Shown piece after piece: positions 1-7,989 of a stretch of 64,000 bases of DNA; position 1 is the stretch's first letter, and every line of letters starts with the position of its first letter. This stretch comes from Chloroflexota bacterium. GTDB lineage: Bacteria > Chloroflexota > Anaerolineae > Aggregatilineales > Phototrophicaceae. The translations under genes and the position numbers were made by a program. The notes beneath the pieces are model-generated. The model saw only the letters and a program-made list of their open reading frames with translations. It searched no databases and was not told the origin of the DNA. The stretch lies in the NCBI GenBank assembly GCA_016223085.1, contig JACRPS010000003.1:747666-811665 (forward strand), written 5' to 3'.

Positions 1-193
1 GGGTGAAACCATACATTTTTCACCCTGCCTCACTATTCCAGCCGGTACGGCGCCGGGGTATTATCATCTGGAACTGTCGGTTTATCGTTGGGCTACCGGG
101 GAACGCCTGCCCGTGATGGAGGCTGGCGCGGGCCAGGCGGTCAACTGGGGCGACGTGATGCGGCTGGCGGCAGTGACCGTCGTCGCTGAGTAG
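1..193 (+). CDS. C-terminal fragment of a probable membrane glycosyltransferase (GT39/PMT-like)
   Basis: An open frame enters from the left edge (first full codon at base 2) and ends with TAG at 191-193. It gives about 63 residues, including GTAPGYYHLELSVYRWATGE. This pattern (a Gly-Tyr-His-Leu-x-Leu strand, then 'TGERLP', then a strand ending in VTV) resembles the short beta-sandwich tail that follows the membrane part of many Chloroflexota family-39-like glycosyltransferases. The rest lies outside the window, so the assignment rests on this tail only. The next gene starts 11 bases after the stop, so the two are probably co-transcribed. Confidence 0.45.
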   Translation, partial: GETIHFSPCLTIPAGTAPGYYHLELSVYRWATGERLPVMEAGAGQAVNWGDVMRLAAVTVVAE

Positions 194-204
194 GAGGCAG
201 CTTG

Positions 205-1215
205 ATGATCGAACATCGAACCGACGTGCTGATCGTCGGTGGGGGGATAGCGGGACTGCTGGCGACGCGGGTGCTGCGCGAGCGCGGCGTGCCGGTGATG
301 ATGGCGGACAAGGCGGTGCGGGTCGGCGGACGGCTGGCGACGCGGCGTATCGGGCCGGGGCGCGGCGATCATGGCGCGCAGTTTTTTACGGTGCGCTCGC
401 GGGAATTTGGCGCGCTGGTAGAGGAATGGATCGCCGCCGGCCTGGTTTACGAGTGGGCGCGTGGCTTTAGCGATGGCTCGCTCCGCACCAATTCGTTTGA
501 TGGCTATCCACGTTACGCCGTGCGCGGCGGCATGAACAATCTGGCGCAGCACCTGGCGGAGCAGCTTCAGCCTGGGGTGCGGATTGAGTCCAGTGCCAGG
601 GTGCGGTCGGTGGTGCCGCTGGCGGACGGCTGGCAGACCACCACCGAAGACCAGCAGGTGTTTTTCAGCCGGGCGGTGGGGCTGACGCCGCCGGTGCCGC
701 AGTCGCTGGCGCTGCTGAACCGCGACCTGCTGACCGAGGCCGACCGTGAGATTCTGACGCCGATGGACTACGAGCCATGCCTGACGGGTATCTTTTGGGT
801 GGATGGCCGCGTGGACTTCCCCGAACCGGGCGCGGTGCAGCAGCCGGACGCGCCGGTATCCTGGATTGCCGATAACCAGCGCAAGGGGATTTCGCCGGAA
901 GCAGTTGTGGTCACGGTGCAGGCCTCGCCGGAATTCAGCCGCCAGCTCCGTGACCTGCCGGAAACATCTGCCATTCAGGCGTTAAAACTGGCAATCGAGC
1001 CGTATCTGGTTGGGCAGGCCGTGATTAAGGAAGGTCAGCTCAAGGCGTGGCGCTACGCGCTGCCGAAGCTCATCTATCCCGAACGTTACCTGCTGGCGCA
1101 GGGGCTGCCGCCGCTGGTCTTTGCCGGGGATGCCTTTGGCGGCCCGCGCGTGGAAGGTGCGGCGCTGTCCGGTCTGGCCGCCGGTAACGTGCTGGCCGCC
1201 TGTCTCGGAAAATAA
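205..1215 (+). CDS. FAD-dependent oxidoreductase, renalase/amine-oxidase-like
   Basis: 336 residues. The N-terminus has a Rossmann dinucleotide-binding motif (VLIVGGGIAGLLATRVL, about residues 8-24) followed by a GGRLATRR motif near residue 50, typical of flavin amine-oxidase and renalase-like NAD(P)/FAD proteins. The C-terminal FAD motif VFAGDAFGGPRVEGAALSG is also present, so the protein looks complete at the length usual for bacterial renalase-like proteins (about 330). I start it at the ATG at 205: AGGAGG lies at 192-197, seven bases upstream; an in-frame TTG at 202 is less likely. The substrate cannot be read from sequence. It was probably transcribed with the gene upstream. A perfect 12-bp hairpin follows the stop. 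Confidence 0.85.
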   Translation: MIEHRTDVLIVGGGIAGLLATRVLRERGVPVMMADKAVRVGGRLATRRIGPGRGDHGAQFFTVRSREFGALVEEWIAAGLVYEWARGFSDGSLRTNSFDGYPRYAVRGGMNNLAQHLAEQLQPGVRIESSARVRSVVPLADGWQTTTEDQQVFFSRAVGLTPPVPQSLALLNRDLLTEADREILTPMDYEPCLTGIFWVDGRVDFPEPGAVQQPDAPVSWIADNQRKGISPEAVVVTVQASPEFSRQLRDLPETSAIQALKLAIEPYLVGQAVIKEGQLKAWRYALPKLIYPERYLLAQGLPPLVFAGDAFGGPRVEGAALSGLAAGNVLAACLGK

Positions 1216-1226
1216 TCGGATTATCT

Positions 1227-1269
1227 GCCAGGCACGCCAGGAAAGGAGGTATCTCCCGGCGTGCCTGGC
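1227..1269 (+). terminator. Perfect 12-bp hairpin after the FAD oxidoreductase gene
   Basis: GCCAGGCACGCC at 1227-1238 is the exact reverse complement of 1258-1269, with a 19-base loop. It lies 11 bases after the stop at 1215 and before the kinase start at 1311. There is no T-run after it, so it could be a weak terminator, an mRNA-stabilising hairpin or a decayed repeat. Confidence 0.4.
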
Positions 1270-1310
1270 GACTTGGCGGTTCAAAAAGATTTCATCAAAG
1301 GTCGGTGATT

Positions 1311-2249
1311 ATGAGCGTGGTTTCATTTGGCGAGCTGTTGATTGATTTTGTCGCCCAGCAGCACGGTGTCAGCGTGGGGGAGGCGTTCAGCTTCCAGAAA
1401 GCGCCCGGCGGCGCACCGGCCAATGTGGCGGTCGCGGTGTCGCGCCTGGGGCACGACAGCGCCTTTCTCGGCCAGGTGGGGGATGACCCGTTCGGGCATT
1501 ATCTGGCAGAAGTGCTACAAGCCGAGGGTGTGGATACCGGCGGCCTGCGCTTTTCGACGGTCGCGCGGACGATGCTGGCGTTTGTGTCGCTAACGGCGGA
1601 AGGCGAACGCAGCTTTGTGTTTTACCGCCATCCCAGCGCCGATATGCTGCTGCGCCCGGATGACGTGGCACTGGGCGTGCTGGACGGAAAGCGTATCTTC
1701 CACTACGGCTCGATCACCATGATCTCGGAGCCGAGTCGTTCGGCAACACTCGCCGCGTTACAGGCGGCGCAGGCGCGCGGGCTGCTCATCTCCTACGACC
1801 CGAATCTGCGCCTGTCGCTGTGGCCGGATGCCGACGCCGCCCGCGCCGGGATGCTGGCCGGGCTGGAGTACGCGCACATCCTGAAAATCAGCGACGATGA
1901 ACTGGAATTCCTGACCGGTGGGCGCGATGTCACGCCGTTGTGGCGATCCCAGACGCAGGTGATTACGGTGACGCAGGGCGCGCGTGGCGCGGTGGCCTAC
2001 ACCCGCAGCCGCAGCTTTGAAGCGTCCGGCTTCAGCGTGCGCACGCTCGACACCACCGGTGCCGGCGATGGCTTTGTCGCCGGGCTGCTGGTAGGTATTC
2101 TGGAATATGGCGACGGTTACGCTGCGCATCTGGACCGGATATTGCGCTTCGCCAACGCCGTTGGCGCACTGACCACGACGCAGTATGGCGCAATCCCGGC
2201 GCTGCCCACCCGCGCCGCCGTTGATGCGTTTCTCCAGCCTGTTTCGTAA
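1311..2249 (+). CDS. PfkB-family carbohydrate kinase (fructokinase-like)
   Basis: 312 residues, cytosolic. Both PfkB signatures are visible: GGAPANVAVAVSRLG near residues 37-51, and the C-terminal DTTGAGDGFVAGLL, whose Asp (D253) is the catalytic base of this family. The N-terminal 'GELLIDF' and overall length match bacterial fructokinases, which phosphorylate fructose with ATP; the exact sugar is inference. The ATG at 1311 is chosen because 'AAAGG' lies about nine bases upstream; an in-frame GTG at 1305 is possible. A palindromic repeat (2252-2282) begins three bases after the stop and may serve as its terminator. Confidence 0.88.
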   Translation: MSVVSFGELLIDFVAQQHGVSVGEAFSFQKAPGGAPANVAVAVSRLGHDSAFLGQVGDDPFGHYLAEVLQAEGVDTGGLRFSTVARTMLAFVSLTAEGERSFVFYRHPSADMLLRPDDVALGVLDGKRIFHYGSITMISEPSRSATLAALQAAQARGLLISYDPNLRLSLWPDADAARAGMLAGLEYAHILKISDDELEFLTGGRDVTPLWRSQTQVITVTQGARGAVAYTRSRSFEASGFSVRTLDTTGAGDGFVAGLLVGILEYGDGYAAHLDRILRFANAVGALTTTQYGAIPALPTRAAVDAFLQPVS

Positions 2250-2251
2250 GG

Positions 2252-2282
2252 TGTAGGGGCGAACCGGCGGTTCGCCCCTACA
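2252..2282. repeat. Palindromic element, GGGGCGAACCG class
   Basis: 31-bp near-perfect palindrome with TGTAGGGG/CCCCTACA ends and a GAACCGGCGGTTC centre. One of about 20 related elements in the window (see findings). It sits immediately after the kinase stop codon and could fold into a terminator-like hairpin. Confidence 0.9.
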
Positions 2283-2394
2283 GATTGTTGACCTCCGACA
2301 CAAACAATTTACAAACTTTCATTCTTTTTTATGCTTTTCTGCATTATTCAGCCTTACACTGGGACATAGCGCAGGTTGTCACAGGGAAGCAGCT

Positions 2395-3912
2395 ATGTCG
2401 TCATTTCTTCAGCGGCGGATGAGTGAGCAGAACCAGAAGGCGGTCGAAGAGGTTGCCGAGTCGCCCTCTCGCTTAAAACCTCCCACCCGAAAGGGCACCT
2501 CGACCCTGAAAGCGGACGTAAGACTACCCGAACCCATCAGGCCGGAAGAAACACCGGCTGAAACCAGACCGGAAGTGGTGGAAGACCATCCGCTGCCACC
2601 CAAGCAGCGCAGTACCCCAAAAGTCGCGGCGCTGCGGAAGCAGTTGCGTGGCAAACTTCTGGCAACGCCGGACGAGGCCGACCTGTGGCAGCGCGGCGAC
2701 CGGGAAAAAGAAGCCCTGCTGGTTGGCCGCCTGAAGACGGTGCTGCAAAAGGCCAACCTCCAGCTTTCAGCGCCGGAATTCGAAGAACTGAAGGAAGGTC
2801 TGCTGAACGACCTGATGGGCTTCGGCCCGATTGAACCACTGGTGCAGAACAAAACCATTTCCGAAATCATGGTCACCGGCCCGGACATGATCTTCGCCGA
2901 GCAGAAGGGCAAGCTGCGCGAAAGTGAAATCGTGTTTGACGACGAAGACCATATCCAGTGGACGGCGCAGCGCATCGTGCGTCCCCTCCAGCGCGTGCTG
3001 AACCGCTCCAATCCGATGGTGGACGCCCGTCTGCCGGATGGCTCCCGCGTGCACATCGTCATGCCGCCGTCGGCGCTGAAGGGCACGACCATCACCATCC
3101 GTAAATTTCCGGCCAAGCCGCTGACGGTGGACGACCTGATTCGTTTTGGCTCGTTCCCGCCTGAAGTGGCCGAGTTCCTGAAAGCGTGTATTGTCTCGCG
3201 GCTGAACGTGGTGGTTTCCGGCGGCACGGGTTCCGGCAAAACCACGCTGCTGAACGTGCTCAGTTCCTTCATCCCGGAAGACGAACGCATCGTGACTATC
3301 GAAGACGCCGCCGAATTGCAGCTCACGCAGCGGCACGTCGTCAGTCTGGAAACCGCGCCGCCGATTCCCGGCGGGGACGGCATGGAAGGCCGGCTGACCA
3401 TCCGCGATCTGGTGAAAGGGTCGCTGCGGATGCGCCCTGACCGTATCATCGTCGGTGAATGTCGCAGCGGCGAGGCGCTCGACATGTTACAGGCCATGAA
3501 CACCGGCCACGACGGTTCGCTGACCACCATCCACAGCAACAGCCCGCGCGATTGTCTGGCGCGGCTGGAAACGCTGTGCCTGATGGCCGGTATGGATATG
3601 CCGATAGGTGTCATCCGGCGTCAGATCGCCAGCGCGATCGATCTGATCGTGCAGCAGAGCCGCCTGAAAGACGGCAGCCGCAAGATCGTGCAGATCACCG
3701 AAGTGCAGGGTATGGAAGGCGAGAACATCACCCTGCAGGACATTTTTGTCTACCGCACGCCCGGCCAGACCGGGCAGGGCTATTCTCACGCTGGCGGTGG
3801 CACGCTGGAAGCGACCGGCTTCCGCCCGAACTTTGAAGATCGCCTGAAAGAGCACGGCTTTAAGCTGGGCAGCAGCATCTTTGGCGGCGGCGGGAAGTTT
3901 AATAAAGGCTAG
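2395..3912 (+). CDS. cpaF: CpaF-family secretion/pilus assembly ATPase
   Basis: 505 residues. Residues 1-90 are polar and low-complexity. From about residue 95 it matches the CpaF/TadA branch of type II/IV secretion ATPases: a helical N-domain with 'GFGPIEPLV', then Walker A SGGTGSGKTT with Lys at 282, then 'RMRPDRIIVGECRSGEALDM', the Walker B/Asp-box region, and 'GHDGSLTTIHSNSPRD', the His box. This family powers Flp/Tad pilus assembly as a cytoplasmic hexamer. No tad or flp partners lie nearby, so this is an isolated copy; its machinery may be elsewhere. GGAAG upstream supports the ATG at 2395. The C-terminal 40 residues are Gly-rich. Confidence 0.9.
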   Translation: MSSFLQRRMSEQNQKAVEEVAESPSRLKPPTRKGTSTLKADVRLPEPIRPEETPAETRPEVVEDHPLPPKQRSTPKVAALRKQLRGKLLATPDEADLWQRGDREKEALLVGRLKTVLQKANLQLSAPEFEELKEGLLNDLMGFGPIEPLVQNKTISEIMVTGPDMIFAEQKGKLRESEIVFDDEDHIQWTAQRIVRPLQRVLNRSNPMVDARLPDGSRVHIVMPPSALKGTTITIRKFPAKPLTVDDLIRFGSFPPEVAEFLKACIVSRLNVVVSGGTGSGKTTLLNVLSSFIPEDERIVTIEDAAELQLTQRHVVSLETAPPIPGGDGMEGRLTIRDLVKGSLRMRPDRIIVGECRSGEALDMLQAMNTGHDGSLTTIHSNSPRDCLARLETLCLMAGMDMPIGVIRRQIASAIDLIVQQSRLKDGSRKIVQITEVQGMEGENITLQDIFVYRTPGQTGQGYSHAGGGTLEATGFRPNFEDRLKEHGFKLGSSIFGGGGKFNKG

Positions 3913-3918
3913 AAAAAC

Positions 3919-3973
3919 GTAACACAGAGGCTCAGAGAGACAGAGGCACAGAGAAAGAAGCTGTGCCTTTTTC
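3919..3973 (+). terminator. CACAGAG-type repeat with a terminator-like hairpin after cpaF
   Basis: The region contains several copies of CACAGAG/CAGAG. AGGCACAG at 3944-3951 pairs with CTGTGCCT at 3961-3968 across a nine-base loop and is followed by a T-run, which is the layout of an intrinsic terminator. The CACAGAG motifs recur at 15958-16033, so a mobile repeat may have supplied the terminator. Confidence 0.55.
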
Positions 3974-3983
3974 AGTTGTCACT

Positions 3984-3989
3984 TATAAT
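3984..3989 (+). promoter_or_regulatory. Putative -10 box (TATAAT) for the DUF433/DUF5615 pair
   Basis: A perfect TATAAT lies 33 bases before the ATG at 4023. I see no good -35 at the right distance. The Shine-Dalgarno AAGAGGA follows near 4012. Confidence 0.4.
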
Positions 3990-4022
3990 AGCTGTACTGA
4001 GATGTGTTTAAGAGGATATTCG

Positions 4023-4361
4023 ATGATTGTGCTGCCCGAAACGGTTGTACTGCCACTAAAACAGGACGAAGACGGTACGATTCGTGTCAGTGGGACGCGC
4101 GTTACACTGGATACCTTAATCGGTTTTTACCAGCAGGGTGAAACACCTGAAGAACTGTCTGCCGGTTTTACAACCGTTCCCCTGGCCGATATTTATGCTG
4201 TAATCGCCTATTATCTCTCCCACCGGGCAGAAGTGGATACCTACCTAAAGCAGCGCCAGCAGGAAGCCGAACGTATCCGTCAGGAATGGGAAAGCAGAAA
4301 CCCTCCGGTGACAAAAACGGAACTGCTGGCACGCCTCGACAAAAAACGGCGCGGTGACTAA
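4023..4361 (+). CDS. DUF433 protein, probable antitoxin of a DUF433/DUF5615 pair
   Basis: 112 residues from the ATG at 4023, which has AAGAGGA about seven bases upstream; a longer in-frame start at 3963 lacks this. The core 'IRVSGTRVTLDTLIGFYQQG' followed by 'TPEEL...VPLADIYAVIAYYLSH' is the DUF433 winged-helix fold found in VapB-like antitoxins. A charged C-terminal helix (QQEAERIRQEW) follows and could bind the toxin. The PIN-like DUF5615 gene begins five bases downstream, the usual antitoxin-toxin order. A paralogue without a toxin lies at 7633. Autorepression is expected for such pairs but is not shown here. Confidence 0.8.
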   Translation: MIVLPETVVLPLKQDEDGTIRVSGTRVTLDTLIGFYQQGETPEELSAGFTTVPLADIYAVIAYYLSHRAEVDTYLKQRQQEAERIRQEWESRNPPVTKTELLARLDKKRRGD

Positions 4362-4366
4362 TCCAA

Positions 4367-4717
4367 ATGCGCTTTCTGGCGGACGAGAACTTCAACGGCA
4401 AACTGCTTAATGGCCTTTGCGTCGTCCTACCAGACATAGACGTGGTGCGTGTGCAGGATACAACTATGACTGCATCGTCAGACCCTGAACTGCTGGCGTG
4501 GGCGGCGGAACAGGGGCGTATTCTGCTAACGCACGATATTCAGACCATTGCGGGTTATGCATATGATCGCGTAAGAAATGGCTTGCCGATGCCGGGCATT
4601 ATCGAGGTCAGGATTTCACAGGGTATTGGAGCAACGATTGAAGAACTTGCACTCCTGATTGAAGCCAGCACCCCGGATGAGTTTGACAATCAGGTGCGTT
4701 ACATCCCCCTCCGCTAA
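4367..4717 (+). CDS. DUF5615 PIN-like protein, probable toxin ribonuclease
   Basis: 116 residues. The start 'MRFLADENFNGKLLNGL' and the later 'GRILLTHDIQTI' are hallmarks of the DUF5615 (Mut7-C/PIN-like) fold: acidic residues D6, E7 and D56 would form the metal site of a nuclease. Such proteins are encoded directly after DUF433 genes in many bacteria and are treated as toxins by association. The five-base gap indicates translational coupling. Ribonuclease activity is inferred from the family. It ends 26 bases before the stop of the convergent DUF6285 gene. Confidence 0.75.
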   Translation: MRFLADENFNGKLLNGLCVVLPDIDVVRVQDTTMTASSDPELLAWAAEQGRILLTHDIQTIAGYAYDRVRNGLPMPGIIEVRISQGIGATIEELALLIEASTPDEFDNQVRYIPLR

Positions 4718-4743
4718 AACACATATCAAACCTGCGCTTGTAA

Positions 4744-5178
4744 TTACCGCCGCCGTTCGCGCTCGGCGTCTTCCAGCGCCAGGCCTTGCAGGAAACGCGG
4801 GTTGGCGACCTGAAGCTGCTCGACCGCCGTTTGCAGCAGATGTTCAAACAGGATGGCCCGCTGCGGATTGGCGTCAAACTCTCCCGCGCTGATCTGCATA
4901 CACAGCCGGCGGTTGCGTTCGGCCAGCACCGCCTTTGCCGCTTCCGGGTCGGCGGGCACCGGTACTCCCTCCTGCTGCACAAAGTTGAGCCGCTGCCATT
5001 CGGCCTGCGCGTGTTCGGCGCTCATCGTCAGTTCGCGTTCGGCAATCCGCAGCACGTTAATCGCCACCAGCGTCTGGTAATACCGCTTGCGGTCGTCCTT
5101 CAGCAGCGGCACGATCTGGTGCTCCAGATGCGCCCGCACTGCGTCCAGCAGTTCGATCAGGGTGGGCCGGTCGTACAT
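4744..5178 (-). CDS. DUF6285 protein, LvaB-like partner of the phosphotransferase
   Basis: 144 residues, mostly helical and charged, without membrane segments. It begins 'MYDRPTLIELLDAVRAHLE' and has a central 'YYQTLVAINVLRIAEREL', the pattern of DUF6285. The gene starts two bases after the stop of the APH-fold kinase gene (5183-5181), with AGGGG just upstream, so translation is probably coupled. In the Pseudomonas levulinate pathway, small LvaB acts together with the kinase-like LvaA; position and size fit that role. The equivalence is inference from gene order and family, not from a measured reaction. Confidence 0.7.
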   Translation of the reverse strand: MYDRPTLIELLDAVRAHLEHQIVPLLKDDRKRYYQTLVAINVLRIAERELTMSAEHAQAEWQRLNFVQQEGVPVPADPEAAKAVLAERNRRLCMQISAGEFDANPQRAILFEHLLQTAVEQLQVANPRFLQGLALEDAERERRR

Positions 5179-5180
5179 GC

Positions 5181-6203
5181 TTATAACCCCTGTTCGGCGA
5201 TCAGCCGCAGCACTTCCAACTGCGTTTCGGCGGAACGGCGGCCCAGGCTGGCGAGTTCGACGCTGGTATCCTTGCCGGACAAATGCCGGTGTGCCTGCGC
5301 CAGCGCCGCCACGCCCCAGCGCAGGTTGCCCAAAATCTCCCAGAACCGCACCACGTTCCGGTCAACTGTCCGCCCGCTGGCCTGCTCGTAAGCGCGGAGA
5401 AACGGTTCACGCTGGCCAATGCCGCCCAGCGGCAGCATCCCGTTCCCATAACGCCAGCCGCGCACGCACGGCCACGCCAAATCCTGATATGGGTCGCCAA
5501 GCTGGCCGAATTCCCAGTCCACGATGCCCTTTAACCCCTCTTTGTCCACAATAAAGTTACCGACGCGGAAATCGCCATGCAGCAGCACCACCTCGCCTTC
5601 CGGTGGCAGGTGTTTTTCCGCCCAGCGCAGCGCGAAGGTCAGCGCCGGGTTATGAACGCCCATCTTGACCAGTGCCGCCCGCAGTTGCAGCAGCGCCTCC
5701 TGCGCCGGAGAGTAACCCTCGCGGGGACGGGGCAGGAAGGTCAGTTTGTCGGTATTCATCGCGTGGATGCGCGCCAACTGCTGCCCCATCTGTTCCGGCA
5801 GGGCGCGGCGGGCATCGGCCAGTTCCGGCAGATTGACCACCTGCGAGCCAATCGAAACACCTTCGACGTAATCCATGATGAGGAACGGCGCGCCCAGAAT
5901 GGTCGGTTCGGCGCAGTACCAGCGTGGTCTGGGGACCAGCACACCGGCGGCGTGGACGGCGTTCATCAGTAGAAATTCCTGATCGCGTTCCAGCGCGCGC
6001 TCGTCCAGTTCCGCCATCATATCCCGCCGCAGCACCAGCCGTTCAATGTCGCTACCAACGCGGGCGTGAATCAGCCAGGTATCGCGGGTGACGCCGCCGG
6101 CCAGCGGCTGCAGCAGCTTCACATCTACCGGCGCGCCGGTCATGGCTTCCAGGTATTCAGTTACCCGTTCGCGGAAATCGGGCGGATTCAGGAGGTCAGC
6201 CAT
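5181..6203 (-). CDS. Phosphotransferase-family (APH-fold) kinase, LvaA/ACAD10-11-N-like
   Basis: 340 residues from the ATG at 6203, preceded by AAGGAAG; the open frame extends to 6305 but the upstream part looks unconserved. The kinase fold is clear: LLHGDFRVGNFIVD holds the catalytic Asp and the metal-binding Asn of the aminoglycoside-phosphotransferase Brenner motif, and 'IVDWEFGQLGDPYQDLAW' holds the metal-binding Asp. The N-terminal 'LQPLAGGVTRDTWLI' is the nucleotide loop. Close relatives are fused to or encoded beside acyl-CoA dehydrogenases (ACAD10/11) and, as LvaA, act on 4-hydroxyacyl-CoA. Here an acyl-CoA dehydrogenase is divergent at 6379. Antibiotic resistance is unlikely. Confidence 0.82.
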   Translation of the reverse strand: MADLLNPPDFRERVTEYLEAMTGAPVDVKLLQPLAGGVTRDTWLIHARVGSDIERLVLRRDMMAELDERALERDQEFLLMNAVHAAGVLVPRPRWYCAEPTILGAPFLIMDYVEGVSIGSQVVNLPELADARRALPEQMGQQLARIHAMNTDKLTFLPRPREGYSPAQEALLQLRAALVKMGVHNPALTFALRWAEKHLPPEGEVVLLHGDFRVGNFIVDKEGLKGIVDWEFGQLGDPYQDLAWPCVRGWRYGNGMLPLGGIGQREPFLRAYEQASGRTVDRNVVRFWEILGNLRWGVAALAQAHRHLSGKDTSVELASLGRRSAETQLEVLRLIAEQGL

Positions 6204-6306
6204 CCCTGCTTCCTTGTGCGCGTGTGTGGCCCCCATGTTGATGATCTGATAGTATCGCATCCGGCGCAAGCGCGCTAAACTTGCGGTCAGAGGCGAAGGC
6301 TGCACC

Positions 6307-6336
6307 GTAGGGGAGGGTTTCTAAACCCTCCCCTAC
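6307..6336. repeat. Palindromic element, GGGGAGGGT class
   Basis: Palindrome with GTAGGGGAGGGTTT and its complement around a central CT, between the divergent kinase and acyl-CoA dehydrogenase genes. Same class as 19636-19664. Because it lies between two divergent starts, it occupies promoter space rather than a terminator position. Confidence 0.88.
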
Positions 6337-6378
6337 CGCAAAAGACGTTTATTAAAAAAACCGGCAGGAGAGTAACCA

Positions 6379-7563
6379 ATGGATTTTTCAATCCCTTCCC
6401 ATGTGCAGGACATTGTGCGGCGCGTGCGCGAATTTGTGGATACCGAGGTAATTCCGCTTGAACCGTACATTCACCGCGTCGAACGCGGCGGACTGACGCC
6501 GGAGATGCTCACATCGCTGCGGGCGAAAGCGAAGCTGGCCGGATTGTGGGCACCGCAGCTTCCGCCGCAACTGGGCGGGTTGGGGCTGTCGCTTCAAGAA
6601 ATCGTGCCGGTGTTTGAGACGGCGGGGCGCAGCCTGCTCGGCCCGCTGGCGCTCAATTGCGCCGCGCCGGATGAAGGCAACATGCATCTGCTGCACCTGT
6701 TCGCCAGCGAGGAGCAGACCGAACGCTATCTGAAGCCGCTGGCGGCGGGTGAAATCCGCTCCGCCTTCGCTATGACCGAACCGCCACCAGGGGCGGGGTC
6801 GGACCCGAACATGCTGCAAACCAGCGCCGTGCGGGATGGCGACCACTGGGTGATTAACGGCCACAAGTGGTTTACCAGCGGCGCGGAAGGCGCGGCCTTC
6901 CTCATTATCATGGCGCGCACCAACCCGGACGTGCCAACCCACAAGGGCGCGACCATCTTCCTCGCGCCGTTAGACACCCCCGGAATCGAGATCGTCCGCC
7001 TCGTACCGACAATGGGCGCCGACGACCTGGGCGGCCATCCTGAAGTGAAGTTCCACGATCTGCGCCTGCCGCACAGCGCCATTTTAGGGGAAGAAGGTCA
7101 GGGTTTCATGCTGACACAGGCGCGGCTTGGCCCGGCGCGGCTGACGCACTGTATGCGCTGGACGGGCATCGCGCAGCGGGCGCTGGAAATCGCCACGCAG
7201 TACGCCAGCGAGCGCGAGGCGTTTGGCAACAGGCTGACCGGCCATCAGGCGGTACAGTGGATGCTGGCCGATTCCGCGACCGAACTGCACGCCGGGCGGC
7301 TGATGATTCAGCAGGCGGCCTGGCTGCTGGCGCAGGGGCAGCAGGCGCGGCAGGAAACGTCCATGTGCAAGGTGTTTGTGGCGGAAACGGTCAACCGGGT
7401 GATTGACCGCGCCATCCAGATTTGTGGCGGGAAGGGCATCACCCGCGATCTACCCTTGAGCACCTGGTACGAGGCAGCGCGCGCCTTCCGCATCTACGAT
7501 GGCGCGTCGGAAGTGCACCGTATGGTGATCGCGCGGCAGGTGGTCAAGCAGTACGCGCAGTAG
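6379..7563 (+). CDS. Acyl-CoA dehydrogenase (ACAD10/11 or LvaC-like)
   Basis: 394 residues, the standard length of a flavin acyl-CoA dehydrogenase. Visible blocks: the N-terminal helical domain, 'FAMTEPPPGAGSDPNMLQT' and 'WVINGHKWFTSGA' of the middle beta domain that binds FAD and substrate, and the C-terminal 'QICGGKGITRDLPLSTWYEA' followed by 'RIYDGASEVHRMVIARQV'. The last block matches the ACAD10/11 subgroup, with Asp where many members carry Gly or Glu. The gene is divergent from the APH-fold kinase and DUF6285 genes, a set seen in levulinate and 4-hydroxy-acid catabolism. The exact substrate is inference. Confidence 0.9.
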   Translation: MDFSIPSHVQDIVRRVREFVDTEVIPLEPYIHRVERGGLTPEMLTSLRAKAKLAGLWAPQLPPQLGGLGLSLQEIVPVFETAGRSLLGPLALNCAAPDEGNMHLLHLFASEEQTERYLKPLAAGEIRSAFAMTEPPPGAGSDPNMLQTSAVRDGDHWVINGHKWFTSGAEGAAFLIIMARTNPDVPTHKGATIFLAPLDTPGIEIVRLVPTMGADDLGGHPEVKFHDLRLPHSAILGEEGQGFMLTQARLGPARLTHCMRWTGIAQRALEIATQYASEREAFGNRLTGHQAVQWMLADSATELHAGRLMIQQAAWLLAQGQQARQETSMCKVFVAETVNRVIDRAIQICGGKGITRDLPLSTWYEAARAFRIYDGASEVHRMVIARQVVKQYAQ

Positions 7564-7632
7564 GAGAAGATGGCGCAAAATGCGTTTGTGGTACACTGGT
7601 TACAGCAGATCATGATGTATCGGGATAACCAT

Positions 7633-7983
7633 ATGCCAGATATTCCAACGTTATCTATTCCGCTGGCTACCGATGAGAATGGCGTGATGCGTATTCGGAA
7701 TACACGGGTTACGTTGGATGTCATTGTGGCGCGTTACCAGCAGGGGGATACGCCAGAAGCGATTCACGAAGGCTTTCCCTCGGTTTCGCTCTCAGATGTT
7801 TACGCCGTTATCGCTTATTACCTGGCAAACCGTGAAGACGTAGACGCTTATTTGAGGCAGCGCGATATCGAGGCGGAACGCATCCGGCAGGAAGTTGAAA
7901 CGAATTCTTCACCGGAGACAACGGCGCGAACGGAACATTTCCGCAAGCTGGCAGCGCAGAAACGACGTGAAGCAGCTCACTAA
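7633..7983 (+). CDS. Orphan DUF433 protein
   Basis: 116 residues from the ATG at 7633; the frame is open back to 7570, but that part does not align with the paralogue at 4023. Both proteins share the block around 'IRNTRVTLDVIVARYQQGDT' and the 'SLSDVYAVIAYYLA' helix, plus a charged tail with 'EAERIRQE'. No DUF5615 toxin follows: the next gene, seven bases away, is convergent and encodes a methyltransferase. It may be a free antitoxin or a DNA-binding regulator. A TACACT -10-like box lies near 7592. Confidence 0.75.
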   Translation: MPDIPTLSIPLATDENGVMRIRNTRVTLDVIVARYQQGDTPEAIHEGFPSVSLSDVYAVIAYYLANREDVDAYLRQRDIEAERIRQEVETNSSPETTARTEHFRKLAAQKRREAAH

Positions 7984-7989
7984 CTACCC

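Noticed and set aside
5181-6203. Aminoglycoside phosphotransferase as an antibiotic resistance gene.
   Set aside because: The fold is APH-like, but the neighbours (DUF6285, acyl-CoA dehydrogenase) point to acyl-CoA metabolism, not resistance.
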